64,000 bases of DNA from Microthrixaceae bacterium. Lineage in GTDB: Bacteria > Actinomycetota > Acidimicrobiia > Acidimicrobiales > DATDAH01. A program made the translations under genes and the position numbers. This document shows positions 16,668 through 25,564 of the stretch, piece by piece; within the stretch, counting starts at the first letter, position 1; each line of letters starts with the position of its first letter. The notes below the pieces were generated by a model. It had not been told where the DNA came from. It made no database searches and was given only the letters and a program-made list of their open reading frames with translations. The stretch covers positions 1 through 64,000 of the forward strand of contig JACJWK010000013.1 of the NCBI GenBank assembly GCA_020637195.1, read 5' to 3'.

Positions 16668-16686
16668 GTCCCCACGCCTCCCGTTG

Positions 16687-16694
16687 GCTAGCCT
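16687..16694 (+). promoter_or_regulatory. Conserved GCTAGCCT element, RCC1 gene 1
   Basis: GCTAGC starts 59 nt before the start codon, exactly as in gene 2 (18878) and nearly as in gene 3 (21006, 55 nt). TAGCCT/TAGCGT fits an actinobacterial -10 hexamer (TAnnnT). The -35 region is not conserved. Confidence 0.4.
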
Positions 16695-16745
16695 CCAGGG
16701 CGACCCGGCGGGCGGCCTGGCCCGGGGCGGAGCCAGGAGGGCGTC

Positions 16746-18740
16746 ATGACCGACGAGGCACGGCACACCACGACGAGACACCGGGGCAGGCGCCTGCTCG
16801 TCGCCGCTTTGCTCCTGACCGGCGCGCTCGTCATGACCGCCGGCAGCAGCGCGTCGCCGGCTGCCGCCGACGGTAACGAGGCGCCCGGCGCGCCGACGGC
16901 CTACCGCGCCCTCAGTGCCGGCACCACCCACGCCTGCGCGATCGTGTCCGGCGGGTCGTTGCGGTGCTGGGGCGCCAACGGCAACGGGCAACTCGGCCAG
17001 GGCACGACCAGCGCGCTCGGCAACGAGCCCCGCGAGATGGGGGCGTTCCTGCCTCCCGTCGACCTCGGCACCGGCCGCAACGCCAAGGACATCAGCGTCA
17101 GCTCGATCCACTCGTGCGCCGTCCTGGACAACGGCCAGGTGAAGTGCTGGGGCGCCGGCGGCAACGGGCTCCTCGGCCAGGGGACCACCGACACCCTCGG
17201 GGACCAGGCCAACGAGATGGGCGACGACCTGCCCCCAATCGACCTCGGCACCGGCCGCACCGCCACCGCCGTCACCGCGGCGGGCTCGTACTCCTGCGCG
17301 CTCCTCGACAACGGGCAGGTCAAGTGCTGGGGGTTCAACAACCACGGCCAACTCGGCCAGGGGACCACCGACACCCTCGGGGACCAGGCCAACGAGATGG
17401 GCGACGACCTCGCCCCCGTCGACCTCGGCACCGGCCGCAGCGCCAAGGCCATCACCGCCGGCGGCTTCCACGTGTGCGCCATCCTCGACGACAGCACCGT
17501 CAAGTGCTGGGGCCTCAACAACCACGGCCAACTCGGCCAGGGGACCAACGACACCCTCGGCAACGACCCCGACGAGATGGGCGACGACCTGCCGATCGTC
17601 GACCTCGGCGCCGGTCGCACCGCCGCCGCCATCAGCGCCGGCTTCGCCCACACCTGCGCGCTCCTCGACAACGCCCAGGTCAAGTGCTGGGGGAGCGGAG
17701 CGGGCGGGGCGCTCGGCCAGGGCTCCATCACCGATCTCGGCGACCAGGCCGGCGAGATGGGCGACGACCTCCCCGCCGTCGACCTCGGCACGGGACGCAC
17801 CGGCACCGGCGTGTCGGCCGGGGGCAACTACACGTGCGCCCGGCTCGACAACGGCCGGGTCAAGTGCTGGGGGGCCGACGCCGAGGGCCGGCTCGGCCAG
17901 GGCGCCACCGGCGCCCGCGGGGACGCGCCGGGGGAGATGGGCGACAACCTTGCCCCCGTCGACCTCGGCACGGGTCGCACCGCCACCGCGGTCACCACAT
18001 CCGCCGAGAACGGCGGCCTGGCCTTCACCTGCGCCACCCTCGACAACGGGGCGCGCAAGTGCTGGGGCAACAACGGATCCGGCCAACTCGGCCAGGAGGA
18101 CACCTTCACCCGCGGCGACGAGACCGGCGAGATGGGCGACAACCTCGCCACGGTGTTCCTGCCTCCCGCCGGCCTGCTCTCCGGCACCGTCCGTGACGCC
18201 GACACCAACGCCGTGCTCCCCGGCGCCATGGTGGTCGCCCTGCGCACCTCGGACTTCGGGCTCGGCGCCTCGGCCATCGCCGACGCCAACGGCGAGTTCT
18301 CCATGAGCGCCCCGACGGGCAGCTACTTCTACTACCTGCTCGACCCCGCCGCCGCCCACGACGACGGCTTCTTCGGCCCTCCGCTCACCATCACCGTGCT
18401 CAACGGCAGCAGCTCGAACGTCCCGCTCACGATGGAGCCCCTCCGAGGCTCCTTCTCGGGCACCGTGGTCGACCAGGGCACCGGCGAGGGCATCGGGTCG
18501 GTCCAGGTGTACGCCATCGGCGGCCCGGGCCTCGTCGCCTCCGCCACCACCGCCGCCAACGGCACCTACACCGTCACCGGCCTGCCCGCCGGCACCTACC
18601 ACGCCGTGTTCGTCGACGGCCTCGGCCGACGCCTCGCCGAGTACTGGCCCGACAGCCCCGACTTCGGCGGCAGCGACCCCTTCAACGTCACCGCCGGCGA
18701 CACCACCCCCGGCATCGACGCCGCCCTCCTCCGCCCCTGA
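16746..18740 (+). CDS. Secreted seven-repeat RCC1 propeller protein 1
   Basis: The protein has 664 residues with a signal peptide (basic start, hydrophobic core, cleavage near SPAAAD). Seven repeats of about 55-60 residues follow. Each has two cysteines in a frame such as CALLDNGQVKCWG, then GQLGQGTTDTLGD. This is the RCC1/BLIP-II repeat, and seven units make a closed propeller. From about residue 475 come two carboxypeptidase-regulatory-like beta-sandwich domains (LSGTVRDADTN and SFSGTVVDQGTGEG). Role unknown; extracellular binding is inferred. GGAGG lies 5 nt before ATG 16746. Confidence 0.88.
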   Translation: MTDEARHTTTRHRGRRLLVAALLLTGALVMTAGSSASPAAADGNEAPGAPTAYRALSAGTTHACAIVSGGSLRCWGANGNGQLGQGTTSALGNEPREMGAFLPPVDLGTGRNAKDISVSSIHSCAVLDNGQVKCWGAGGNGLLGQGTTDTLGDQANEMGDDLPPIDLGTGRTATAVTAAGSYSCALLDNGQVKCWGFNNHGQLGQGTTDTLGDQANEMGDDLAPVDLGTGRSAKAITAGGFHVCAILDDSTVKCWGLNNHGQLGQGTNDTLGNDPDEMGDDLPIVDLGAGRTAAAISAGFAHTCALLDNAQVKCWGSGAGGALGQGSITDLGDQAGEMGDDLPAVDLGTGRTGTGVSAGGNYTCARLDNGRVKCWGADAEGRLGQGATGARGDAPGEMGDNLAPVDLGTGRTATAVTTSAENGGLAFTCATLDNGARKCWGNNGSGQLGQEDTFTRGDETGEMGDNLATVFLPPAGLLSGTVRDADTNAVLPGAMVVALRTSDFGLGASAIADANGEFSMSAPTGSYFYYLLDPAAAHDDGFFGPPLTITVLNGSSSNVPLTMEPLRGSFSGTVVDQGTGEGIGSVQVYAIGGPGLVASATTAANGTYTVTGLPAGTYHAVFVDGLGRRLAEYWPDSPDFGGSDPFNVTAGDTTPGIDAALLRP

Positions 18741-18877
18741 ATCCCACCCGCTGCTCCTGGCCGCGGGCGCCCGACTCGCACGCCACCTCCACCCGCCCGC
18801 CTCCTGGCCGCAGGATGTGCACGTGGCTCCGCCCCTCTGTCGGAGCTCGCCCGACCCCGGCCCGGTGACGGGGAGTC

Positions 18878-18885
18878 GCTAGCCT
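18878..18885 (+). promoter_or_regulatory. Conserved GCTAGCCT element, RCC1 gene 2
   Basis: Same element and same 59-nt distance to the start codon as in RCC1 gene 1. Downstream bases up to the ribosome site are also similar between the three genes, which points to duplication including the promoter. Confidence 0.4.
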
Positions 18886-18936
18886 GCTCGACAACCCGGC
18901 GCATGGCCTGGTCCGGGGCGGCACCAGGAGGGCGGC

Positions 18937-20916
18937 ATGGCCGACACGACCCGCACGACCCGGTCCGACCACCGTCGGGCGCGGCACCTGCTGGCCGCCC
19001 TGGCGCTGGCCGTCACCGCGCTCGGCCTGACCGTCGCGCCCGGCGCCGGGCCCGCGAGCGCCGACGGGAACGAGGCCCCCGGCGCGCCACCCGCCTTCCG
19101 ATCCCTCACGGCGGGCGACATCCACACCTGCGTCGTCCTCGGCGGCACCGTCCGGTGCTGGGGCTGGGGCGCCTCCGGTCAACTGGGCACCGGAACCAGC
19201 TTCGCCCGGGGCAACGGGCCCCTCGACATGGGCGCGTTCCTCACCCCTGCGGCCCTCGGCGCCGGCCGCACCGCCACCGCCGTCACCGCCGGCGCGGAGC
19301 ACACCTGCGCCCTGCTCGACAACAGCACCATCAAGTGCTGGGGCCAGAACGCCGACGGCCAACTCGGCCAGGGCGACACCACCGACCGCGGGGACAACGC
19401 GAACGAGATGGGCGACAACCTCCCCGCCGTCAGCCTCGGCTCGGGACGCACCGCCACCGCGGTCGCCGCGGGCGCCAACCACACCTGCGCGCTGCTCGAC
19501 AACGGCACGGTCAAGTGCTGGGGCCGGAACGGCAACGGCCAGCTCGGCCTGGGCGACACCACCCAACGGGGCGACGAGGCGAACGAGATGGGCGGTTCAC
19601 TCCTGTCGGTGAGCCTCGGCACCGGCCGCACCGCCACCGCGGTCGCCGCGGGCACCAACCACACGTGCGCGCTGCTCGACGACGCGACCGTCAAGTGCTG
19701 GGGCGGGGGCATCTTCGGTCAGCTCGGGCTGGGCGACATCGCCGACCGCGGGAACCAACCGAACGAGATGGGCGACGCCCTCCCCGCCGTCGACCTCGGC
19801 CCCAACCGCACCGCCACCGCCATCAGCGCCGGGGAGTTCCACACGTGCGCGCTGCTCGACAACGGCAACGTCAAGTGCTGGGGCAACAACGCCGACGGCC
19901 AACTCGGCCAGGGCGACACCGCCAACCGGGGCGACGCCCCCGGCGAGATGGGCACCTCCCTGCCGCCGGTCAGCCTCGGCGCCAACCGCACCGCCACGGC
20001 CGTCACCACCGGAGGAAGCCACACCTGCGCCCTGCTCGACAACGCCAACGTCAAGTGCTGGGGCGACAACGCCTTCGGGCAGCTCGGTCAGGGCGACACC
20101 GCCAACCGGGGCGACGCCGCCGGCGAGATGGGCGGCTCGCTGCCACCGGTCGCCCTCGGCTCGGGTCGCACCGTCCTCGCCGTCTCCAGCGGCGAGGACC
20201 ACGTCTGCGCCGTCCTCGACAACGCCACCCTCAAGTGCTGGGGCGACAACTTCGGCGGGATCCTCGGTTCCGAGGACTCGCTCAAGCGGGGCGACGGGCC
20301 CGGCGAGATGGGCGACAACCTGCCCGTCGTCTTCCTGCCCCCCGCCGGCACGCTCAACGGAACCGTCCGCGACGCCGTGAGCAACGACCCGATCCCCGGC
20401 GCGATGGTCGTGGCCCTGCGCACCTCGGACTTCGGCCTCGCCGCCTCGGCCATCGCCGACGCCAACGGCGACTTCCAGACCCACGCCCCGCCGGGCGACT
20501 ACTTCTACTACCTGCTCGACCCCGAGGCGGGCCACGACGACGGCTTCTTCGGCGCCCCCCTCACCATCACCGTCTTCGACGGCAGCAACTCCACCCTGCC
20601 CCTGACCATGGAGCCACTGCGCGGCGCGTTCTCCGGCACCGTGACCGACCAGGCCACCGGCGCCGGCATCGGGTCGGTCCAGGTGTACGCCATCGGCACC
20701 ACCGGCCTCGTCCGGGCCGCCACCACCGCGTTCGACGGCACCTACACCGTCGCCGACCTGCCCGTCGGCACGTACCACGCCGTGTTCGTCGACGGCGCCG
20801 GCCGGCGCCTCGCCGAGTACTGGCCCGACAGCCCGGACTTCGGCGGCAGCGATCCCTTCAACGTGACCGCCGGCGACACGACGACCGGCATCGACGCCGC
20901 CCTCTTCAAGCCGTAG
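18937..20916 (+). CDS. Secreted seven-repeat RCC1 propeller protein 2
   Basis: The protein has 659 residues and the same layout as the gene before it: a signal peptide ending near GPASAD, seven RCC1-type repeats each with a spaced cysteine pair, then two beta-sandwich domains. Repeats carry CALLDNGTVKCWG followed by GQLGQGDT. The two C-terminal domains are much closer to those of copy 1 than the propeller surface loops are. This suggests the blades diversify while the tail is kept. AGGAGG precedes ATG 18937. It is one of three tandem genes in the same direction, separated by 140-200 bp. Confidence 0.88.
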   Translation: MADTTRTTRSDHRRARHLLAALALAVTALGLTVAPGAGPASADGNEAPGAPPAFRSLTAGDIHTCVVLGGTVRCWGWGASGQLGTGTSFARGNGPLDMGAFLTPAALGAGRTATAVTAGAEHTCALLDNSTIKCWGQNADGQLGQGDTTDRGDNANEMGDNLPAVSLGSGRTATAVAAGANHTCALLDNGTVKCWGRNGNGQLGLGDTTQRGDEANEMGGSLLSVSLGTGRTATAVAAGTNHTCALLDDATVKCWGGGIFGQLGLGDIADRGNQPNEMGDALPAVDLGPNRTATAISAGEFHTCALLDNGNVKCWGNNADGQLGQGDTANRGDAPGEMGTSLPPVSLGANRTATAVTTGGSHTCALLDNANVKCWGDNAFGQLGQGDTANRGDAAGEMGGSLPPVALGSGRTVLAVSSGEDHVCAVLDNATLKCWGDNFGGILGSEDSLKRGDGPGEMGDNLPVVFLPPAGTLNGTVRDAVSNDPIPGAMVVALRTSDFGLAASAIADANGDFQTHAPPGDYFYYLLDPEAGHDDGFFGAPLTITVFDGSNSTLPLTMEPLRGAFSGTVTDQATGAGIGSVQVYAIGTTGLVRAATTAFDGTYTVADLPVGTYHAVFVDGAGRRLAEYWPDSPDFGGSDPFNVTAGDTTTGIDAALFKP

Positions 20917-21005
20917 GGCGCACCCGCCGTCCGGCGACGCCGTCTGGTCGCGGGATCACGACGCTGACGTCGTGCTCCTGCGGACCGAACGGGGGCACCG
21001 TACGG

Positions 21006-21013
21006 GCTAGCGT
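21006..21013 (+). promoter_or_regulatory. Conserved GCTAGCGT element, RCC1 gene 3
   Basis: GCTAGC lies 55 nt before the start codon of the third RCC1 gene, 4 nt closer than in the first two genes. Confidence 0.35.
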
Positions 21014-21060
21014 GCGCCGCATCCCGGCGGTCGACGCCCGGGCCAATCGAGGAGGGCGGC

Positions 21061-23037
21061 ATGGTCTCGACGACCCGAGGGGCGGCGCGCACCCGTGGCC
21101 ACCACCGGCGGACGGTGGCGGCGCTGGTCCTGGTGATCGCCACGGTGGCGGTGGTCACCGGCTCGGCGGCGGGAACGGCCGGTGCCGACGCCAACGAGGC
21201 GCCGGGAGGCCCACCCGTCTTCCGGGGCCTCACCGCCGGCGCCATCCAGACCTGCATGATCGTGGTGGGCAACCGGGTGCAGTGCTGGGGAAGCAACAGC
21301 CAGGGCCTGCTCGGCATCGGCGACACCGCCTCCCGAGGCGACGGGCCGTTGGAGATGGGCGCGTTCCTGCCGACCGTCGACCTCGGCACCGGCCGCACGG
21401 CCGCGGCGCTCAGCACGGGCACCACCCACACCTGCGCGCTGCTCGACAACGGCACCGTCAAGTGCTGGGGCGCCGGCGGCGGCCAGCTCGGCCAGGGGAA
21501 CACCAACAGCATCGGCACCGTCCCCAGCTCGATGGGCGACAACCTCCCCGCCGTCAGCCTCGGCACCGGCCGCACCGCCACCGCCATCACCGCCGGCAAC
21601 GGCTTCACCTGCGCCCGCCTCGACAACGGCACCGTCAAGTGCTGGGGGTCCAACAGCCAGGGGCAGCTCGGCCAGGGGAGCACCACCACCCTCGGCGACA
21701 ACGCCGGCGAGATGGGCGACAACCTCCCCGCCGTGAACCTCGGCACCGGCCGCACCGCCACCGCCATCAGCGCCGGCGGCGGCAACCAGACCTGCGCGCT
21801 GCTCGACAACGGCACCGTCAAGTGCTGGGGCGCCGGTGACAGCGGACGGCTGGGGCTCGGCGACACCGTCAACCGCGGGGACAACGCCGGCGAGATGGGC
21901 GACAACCTCCCCGCCGTCGACCTCGGCACCGGCCGCACCGCCACCGCCATCAGCGCCGGCGGCACCTTCACGTGCGCCCTGCTCGACAACGGCACCGTCA
22001 AGTGCTGGGGCGCCGGCCCTGCGCTCGGCCAGGGCAACCCCGACACCATCGGCGACCAGGCCAACGAGATGGGCGACAACCTCCCCGCCGTCGACCTCGG
22101 CACGGGGCGCACCGCGACCGCCATCAGCGCCGGCACGAGCCACGCCTGCGCACGCCTCGACGACAGCACCGTCAAGTGCTGGGGCGGCAACGGCGCCGGG
22201 CAGCTGGGCCAAGGGTCCACCGGCTCACTCGGCGACCAGCCCAACGAGATGGGCGACGACCTCCCCGCGGTCGACCTCGGCACCGGGCGCACCGCCACCG
22301 CCGTCACGACCGGGTCGGGCCACAGTTGCGCCCGCCTCGACAACGGGAGGATCAAGTGCTGGGGGTCCAACACCACGGGGGCCCTCGGTCAGGAGGACAC
22401 CGCCACCCGCGGCGACGGCCCCGGCGAGATGGGCGACAGGCTCCCGCCGGTCTTCCTGCTGCCGGCGGGCAAGATCACGGGCACCGTCACCGACCCCGTC
22501 AGCGGCCAGCCGATCCCGGGGGCCCTGGTCGCGGTGTTGAGCACGGCCGACTTCCACCTGGCCGGGTCGGCCATCGCCGACGCCAACGGCGACTTCCAGA
22601 CCCACGCCTCCCCCGGGGGCTACTTCCTCTACCTGCTCGACCCATCGGGCAACCACGACGACGGGTTCTTCGGGGCCCCCCTCCAGGTGAACGTCACCAA
22701 CGGGAGCGTGGCCACCCTTCCGCTGACCATGCCGCCGCAGACCGGCTCGTTCTCGGGGACGGTCACCGACGACGCGACCGGCATCCCCCTGCCGTCGGTG
22801 CAGGTGTACGCCATCGGCGCCACGGGCCTCATCGGTGCCGCCACCACGACGGCCAGCGGCACCTACACCGTGGGCGACCTGCCGGTCGGCACGTACCACG
22901 CGGTGTTCGTCGACGGCGTCGGTCGCCGCCTGGCCGAGTACTGGCCCGACAGCCCGGACTTCGCCGGCAGCGACCCCTTCAACGTCACCGCCAGCACGGA
23001 CACCCCGGGCATCGACGCCACCCTGCTCCGCCCCTGA
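21061..23037 (+). CDS. Secreted seven-repeat RCC1 propeller protein 3
   Basis: The protein has 658 residues: signal peptide (hydrophobic core, GTAGADA), seven RCC1-type repeats with cysteine pairs, then two carboxypeptidase-regulatory-like domains. The first repeat is atypical (CMIVVGNRVQCWG). Repeats 2-6 are very similar at DNA level, with CTCGACAACGGCACC recurring, as if recently amplified or gene-converted. A near-perfect long hairpin follows the stop. AGGAGG lies just before ATG 21061. Function is unknown, but export to the cell surface or medium is likely. Confidence 0.88.
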   Translation: MVSTTRGAARTRGHHRRTVAALVLVIATVAVVTGSAAGTAGADANEAPGGPPVFRGLTAGAIQTCMIVVGNRVQCWGSNSQGLLGIGDTASRGDGPLEMGAFLPTVDLGTGRTAAALSTGTTHTCALLDNGTVKCWGAGGGQLGQGNTNSIGTVPSSMGDNLPAVSLGTGRTATAITAGNGFTCARLDNGTVKCWGSNSQGQLGQGSTTTLGDNAGEMGDNLPAVNLGTGRTATAISAGGGNQTCALLDNGTVKCWGAGDSGRLGLGDTVNRGDNAGEMGDNLPAVDLGTGRTATAISAGGTFTCALLDNGTVKCWGAGPALGQGNPDTIGDQANEMGDNLPAVDLGTGRTATAISAGTSHACARLDDSTVKCWGGNGAGQLGQGSTGSLGDQPNEMGDDLPAVDLGTGRTATAVTTGSGHSCARLDNGRIKCWGSNTTGALGQEDTATRGDGPGEMGDRLPPVFLLPAGKITGTVTDPVSGQPIPGALVAVLSTADFHLAGSAIADANGDFQTHASPGGYFLYLLDPSGNHDDGFFGAPLQVNVTNGSVATLPLTMPPQTGSFSGTVTDDATGIPLPSVQVYAIGATGLIGAATTTASGTYTVGDLPVGTYHAVFVDGVGRRLAEYWPDSPDFAGSDPFNVTASTDTPGIDATLLRP

Positions 23038-23050
23038 CCCCCACCCCCGT

Positions 23051-23094
23051 CTGGTGCATGGCTGGTCACGCGTGCGTGACCAGCCAGGCACCAG
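23051..23094 (+). terminator. Long hairpin after the RCC1 gene trio
   Basis: A 21-bp inverted repeat (23051-23071 with 23074-23094) with a single mismatch and a 2-nt loop starts 14 nt after the stop codon. It lies between the convergent RCC1 gene 3 and the kinase-like gene and could stop both. Confidence 0.75.
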
Positions 23095-23133
23095 AGCCAG
23101 AGGAGTCGTCGGCCGGGCGAACGGGCGGCGGGC

Positions 23134-24024
23134 TCAGCTCGACCGGACGGCAGCGAGGGCACGCTCGGTGGCGCCGACGTAGCCGCCGCCGAACTTGATG
23201 GCGTGGATCGCCAGCGGGGCGAGCTGGTGGAGAGGCACCCGGGCCTCCCAGCCGTCCGCCAGCGGGTACACCTCGTCGTAGGCGGCGAAGCAGTCGCCGC
23301 CGAAGCCGCCGAAGAGGCGCATCATGGCCAGGTCGAACTCGCGGTGGCCGCCGTGGGCGGCCGGGTCGATCAGCCAGTTCTCGCCGCCGGCGTCGACGAG
23401 GCGGTTGCCCGCCCACAGGTCGCCGTGCAGTCGGGCCGGAGGCTCCGGCGGCCCGCCCAGCTCGACGAGCCGATCGGCGACGAGCTCGAGGTCGCGACAC
23501 GCGGGCTCGGGGAGCGCGCCGGCGTCGCGGGCCAGGTGGGCGATCGGCCGCAACCGGTTGTCCGCGTAGGCCTCGGCCCACGTGGCGTGGGGCTCGTTGG
23601 GCAGGCCCCGGCTGCCGGTCGAGCGGCGGTCCTCGCGGCCGAAGCTCGGCGCCCCCGCGCGGTGCAGGCCGGCCAGGGCCCGGCCGAGGTCCTCCTCGGT
23701 GGTGGCGCTCGGGGCGCCCTCGTCGACCCACTCGAGCACGAGCGCGGGCGGCTCGTCGAGCAGGGCCAGCACCTCGGGCACCGCGACCGTGCCGGCGTCG
23801 CGCAACCAGGTGAGGCCCGTGGCCTCGGTGACGAAGAACCCGGGGGGCGGCCGGCGGTGAGTCTTGGCGAACACGGTGCGGCCGTCGGCGAGGCCCATCC
23901 GGAACGACTCGGCGACGTCGCCGCCCGACACCGGCGCCCCGGTCACGACCTCCGCACCGAGCGCCTCGGACACGGAGGAGCGGAGCGCCGATGCTCGATC
24001 CGCAGCTCTCCGGGGCATCGCCAT
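23134..24024 (-). CDS. Fructosamine kinase family protein
   Basis: The protein has 296 residues with the aminoglycoside-phosphotransferase-like kinase fold. The Brenner-type catalytic motif is LHGDLWAGN and the metal motif is LIDPAAHGGHREFDLAM. The C-terminal block with YDEVYPLADGWEAR and PLHQLAPLAIH is specific to the fructosamine-3-kinase family. Members phosphorylate ketoamines on glycated amines or proteins, starting their repair. The true substrate here is not shown. ATG 24024 or ATG 24018 are both plausible starts. It diverges from the flavin-linked gene at 24115. Confidence 0.88.
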   Translation of the reverse strand: MAMPRRAADRASALRSSVSEALGAEVVTGAPVSGGDVAESFRMGLADGRTVFAKTHRRPPPGFFVTEATGLTWLRDAGTVAVPEVLALLDEPPALVLEWVDEGAPSATTEEDLGRALAGLHRAGAPSFGREDRRSTGSRGLPNEPHATWAEAYADNRLRPIAHLARDAGALPEPACRDLELVADRLVELGGPPEPPARLHGDLWAGNRLVDAGGENWLIDPAAHGGHREFDLAMMRLFGGFGGDCFAAYDEVYPLADGWEARVPLHQLAPLAIHAIKFGGGYVGATERALAAVRSS

Positions 24025-24114
24025 CGCACCGTACTCAAGCCCCCGATCCACGGCCGGCGGATCGCTGCTACGGTCCCTCTGCCTGTTCACCACGCGTCGT
24101 CGGAGGATGCACCC

Positions 24115-24570
24115 ATGTCACAGTCGGCCGAAGAGTTCCTCGCCAGCCACGAGCTGCTCACCCTCGCCACCGCCTCTTCGTCCGGCGAGCCCCACGCCGC
24201 GCCCGTGTTCTACGCCACCGAGGGCACCACGGTGTTCTTCTCGCTGAACGCCAGCTCGCAGTCGTACAAGAACATCAAGGAGAACGGCCGGGCCTCCATC
24301 GCCGTGGGCGACGCCCCCGACGACGGCGAGGACTGGAAGGCCGCCAAGGGCATCCAGATCACCGGCGACGTCACCGACATCGAGGGCGACGAGGAGCGCG
24401 AGGCCGGCCAGAAGGTGGCCGCCCGCTACTCGTACCTCGACGACGTCTTCAGCGGCGGCGACTTCTTCCGCCTCGACCCGACCGAGGTCCACTACGTCGA
24501 CAACTCCGCCGACGGCGACGAGGCCTTCGAGGCCCTCGGCGTCGAGTGGAAGCGGTCCACGGTCGAGTAG
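24115..24570 (+). CDS. Pyridoxamine 5'-phosphate oxidase-like flavin-binding protein
   Basis: The protein has 151 residues of the split-barrel PNPOx-like superfamily. It opens with an LLTLATASSSGEPHAAPVFY strand typical of these FMN/F420/haem-binding proteins. A later SYKNIKENGRASIAV stretch supplies the usual flavin phosphate contacts. The exact cofactor and substrate cannot be read from sequence. GGAGG lies 8 nt before ATG 24115. It is followed after 30 nt by another flavoprotein, so the two may form an operon. Confidence 0.8.
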   Translation: MSQSAEEFLASHELLTLATASSSGEPHAAPVFYATEGTTVFFSLNASSQSYKNIKENGRASIAVGDAPDDGEDWKAAKGIQITGDVTDIEGDEEREAGQKVAARYSYLDDVFSGGDFFRLDPTEVHYVDNSADGDEAFEALGVEWKRSTVE

Positions 24571-24600
24571 GTCCGGCCCAGAGCGACGGGGGGAACCGCC

Positions 24601-25158
24601 ATGCGCGTCATGGTCGTGTCGGCCATCGGTCGGGAGTCCTCGACCTGCTACATCCTGGCCCAGCGCATCGCCAACATCTGCACCGGCCTCGGTGTCGAGG
24701 TGGACTTCGCCACCCCCACCCAGGTCGGCGTGCCGGTGAACGACGGCAACGTGGCCTGGGACCTGCCCGAGGTCACCGCGTGGCGGGATCGCATCGAGAA
24801 GACCCACGCCCACCTGTGGGTGTCGCCCGAGTACCACTCGGCCATGACCGGCGGGTTCAAGAACCTGTTCGACTACCTCGACAAGGCCCCGCTCCAGGGC
24901 GACGTCGTCGGCCTGTTCGCCCTCGCCGGCGGCGCCATGGCCGCGCTCAACACCCTGAACGGCATGTCGGTGATGGCCCGGTCGCTCGGCGCCTGGGTGG
25001 CACCCGACTACTGCGCCCTCAACTCCAACGACGTGAAGGCGGGCCTCGACGAGCGCGCCGACGCGCGGGTCGCCCGTCTGTGCGAGACGGTGATCGACAC
25101 CGCCGACCGCATCCAGTCGCCGGGTGCCGGCCTGCTCGACGACCTGCCGCTCGAGTAG
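24601..25158 (+). CDS. NADPH-dependent FMN reductase-like flavodoxin-fold protein
   Basis: The protein has 185 residues. It begins with the beta-alpha FMN phosphate loop (VSAIGRESSTCYILAQRI) and has the family motif SPEYHSAMTGGFKNLFDYL that covers the flavin. Enzymes of this type reduce FMN, quinones or azo dyes with NAD(P)H. The gene follows the PNPOx-like gene at 30 nt with GGGGG before ATG 24601, so co-expression is likely. Confidence 0.85.
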   Translation: MRVMVVSAIGRESSTCYILAQRIANICTGLGVEVDFATPTQVGVPVNDGNVAWDLPEVTAWRDRIEKTHAHLWVSPEYHSAMTGGFKNLFDYLDKAPLQGDVVGLFALAGGAMAALNTLNGMSVMARSLGAWVAPDYCALNSNDVKAGLDERADARVARLCETVIDTADRIQSPGAGLLDDLPLE

Positions 25159-25214
25159 CCCGCCCCGGCGGCGCTTCGGCGCCTCGGCGGCGGAGCGGTA
25201 GAGTGGCGCCTCCC

Positions 25215-25288
25215 GCGGGTGTAGTTCAGAGGCAGAACATCAGCTTCCCAAGCTGAGAACGCGGGTTCGATTCCCGTCACCCGCTCCA
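25215..25288 (+). tRNA. tRNA-Gly, anticodon CCC
   Basis: Acceptor arms GCGGGTG and CACCCGC pair fully; the discriminator is T and CCA is encoded (25286-25288). The anticodon loop TTCCCAA sits on a TCAGC/GCTGA stem, giving anticodon CCC. The T-arm contains GGGTTCGATTCCC. The 3' part (25239-25286) is repeated exactly at 44962-45009 and is an integration site. Confidence 0.96.
25239..25286 (+). repeat. att copy 1 (48-bp repeat) inside tRNA-Gly
   Basis: This 48-bp segment from the anticodon arm to the first C of CCA is identical to 44962-45009, and the bases just outside differ. An identical 3'-tRNA block at both ends is the classical sign of integration by a tyrosine recombinase at a tRNA gene. 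The repeat unit spans 19,723 bp. Confidence 0.9.
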
Positions 25289-25290
25289 CC

Positions 25291-25327
25291 GTCTGACCAG
25301 GGTTCTCCCTGGTCAGACGCCGTTTTT
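25291..25327 (+). terminator. Terminator of tRNA-Gly
   Basis: A perfect 12-bp stem (25291-25302 with 25307-25318) has loop TTCT and is followed by a T5 run at 25323. A different hairpin follows the second att copy, as expected if this one came in with the island. Confidence 0.85.
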
Positions 25328-25564
25328 GGGTCGATTCGGATTTGTCGTCCTCTGCCGACGTTTCCCCCTGTTTCTCACCCTCTCGCGGCCTGGCCGCGGT
25401 TGGGGACGCCGACCCACCTCGTCGACACATTCCTGGACGACCCACCGGCCGTCCCGCCGCAGTCGCTGGCCGACCAGATCGACGGTGGCGCCCCCTACCG
25501 CCCGCCTCATCGCCGACGCGCCCGACTGCATCAGCCCCTCCTCCGCCGTGGGTAGGTTGCCTCC

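Noticed and set aside
13949..16675. 900-residue open frame on the minus strand
   Set aside because: It is the shadow of the Fe-S oxidoreductase gene in high-G+C DNA. Its composition is His/Gly/Val/Asp-rich with no domain.
18903..21839. Nearly 1,000-residue plus-strand frame across two RCC1 genes
   Set aside because: It is an out-of-frame, Arg/Pro-rich reading of the RCC1 repeats, and the genuine frame has a signal peptide and conserved repeats.
16746..23037. Regularly spaced DNA repeats as a possible CRISPR array
   Set aside because: The repeats are codons of RCC1 blades in a long open frame, not short identical repeats with unique spacers.
25008..25445. Minus-strand ORF containing VTGIEPAFSAWEAD
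   Set aside because: This is the antisense translation of the tRNA-Gly gene, a well-known false protein.
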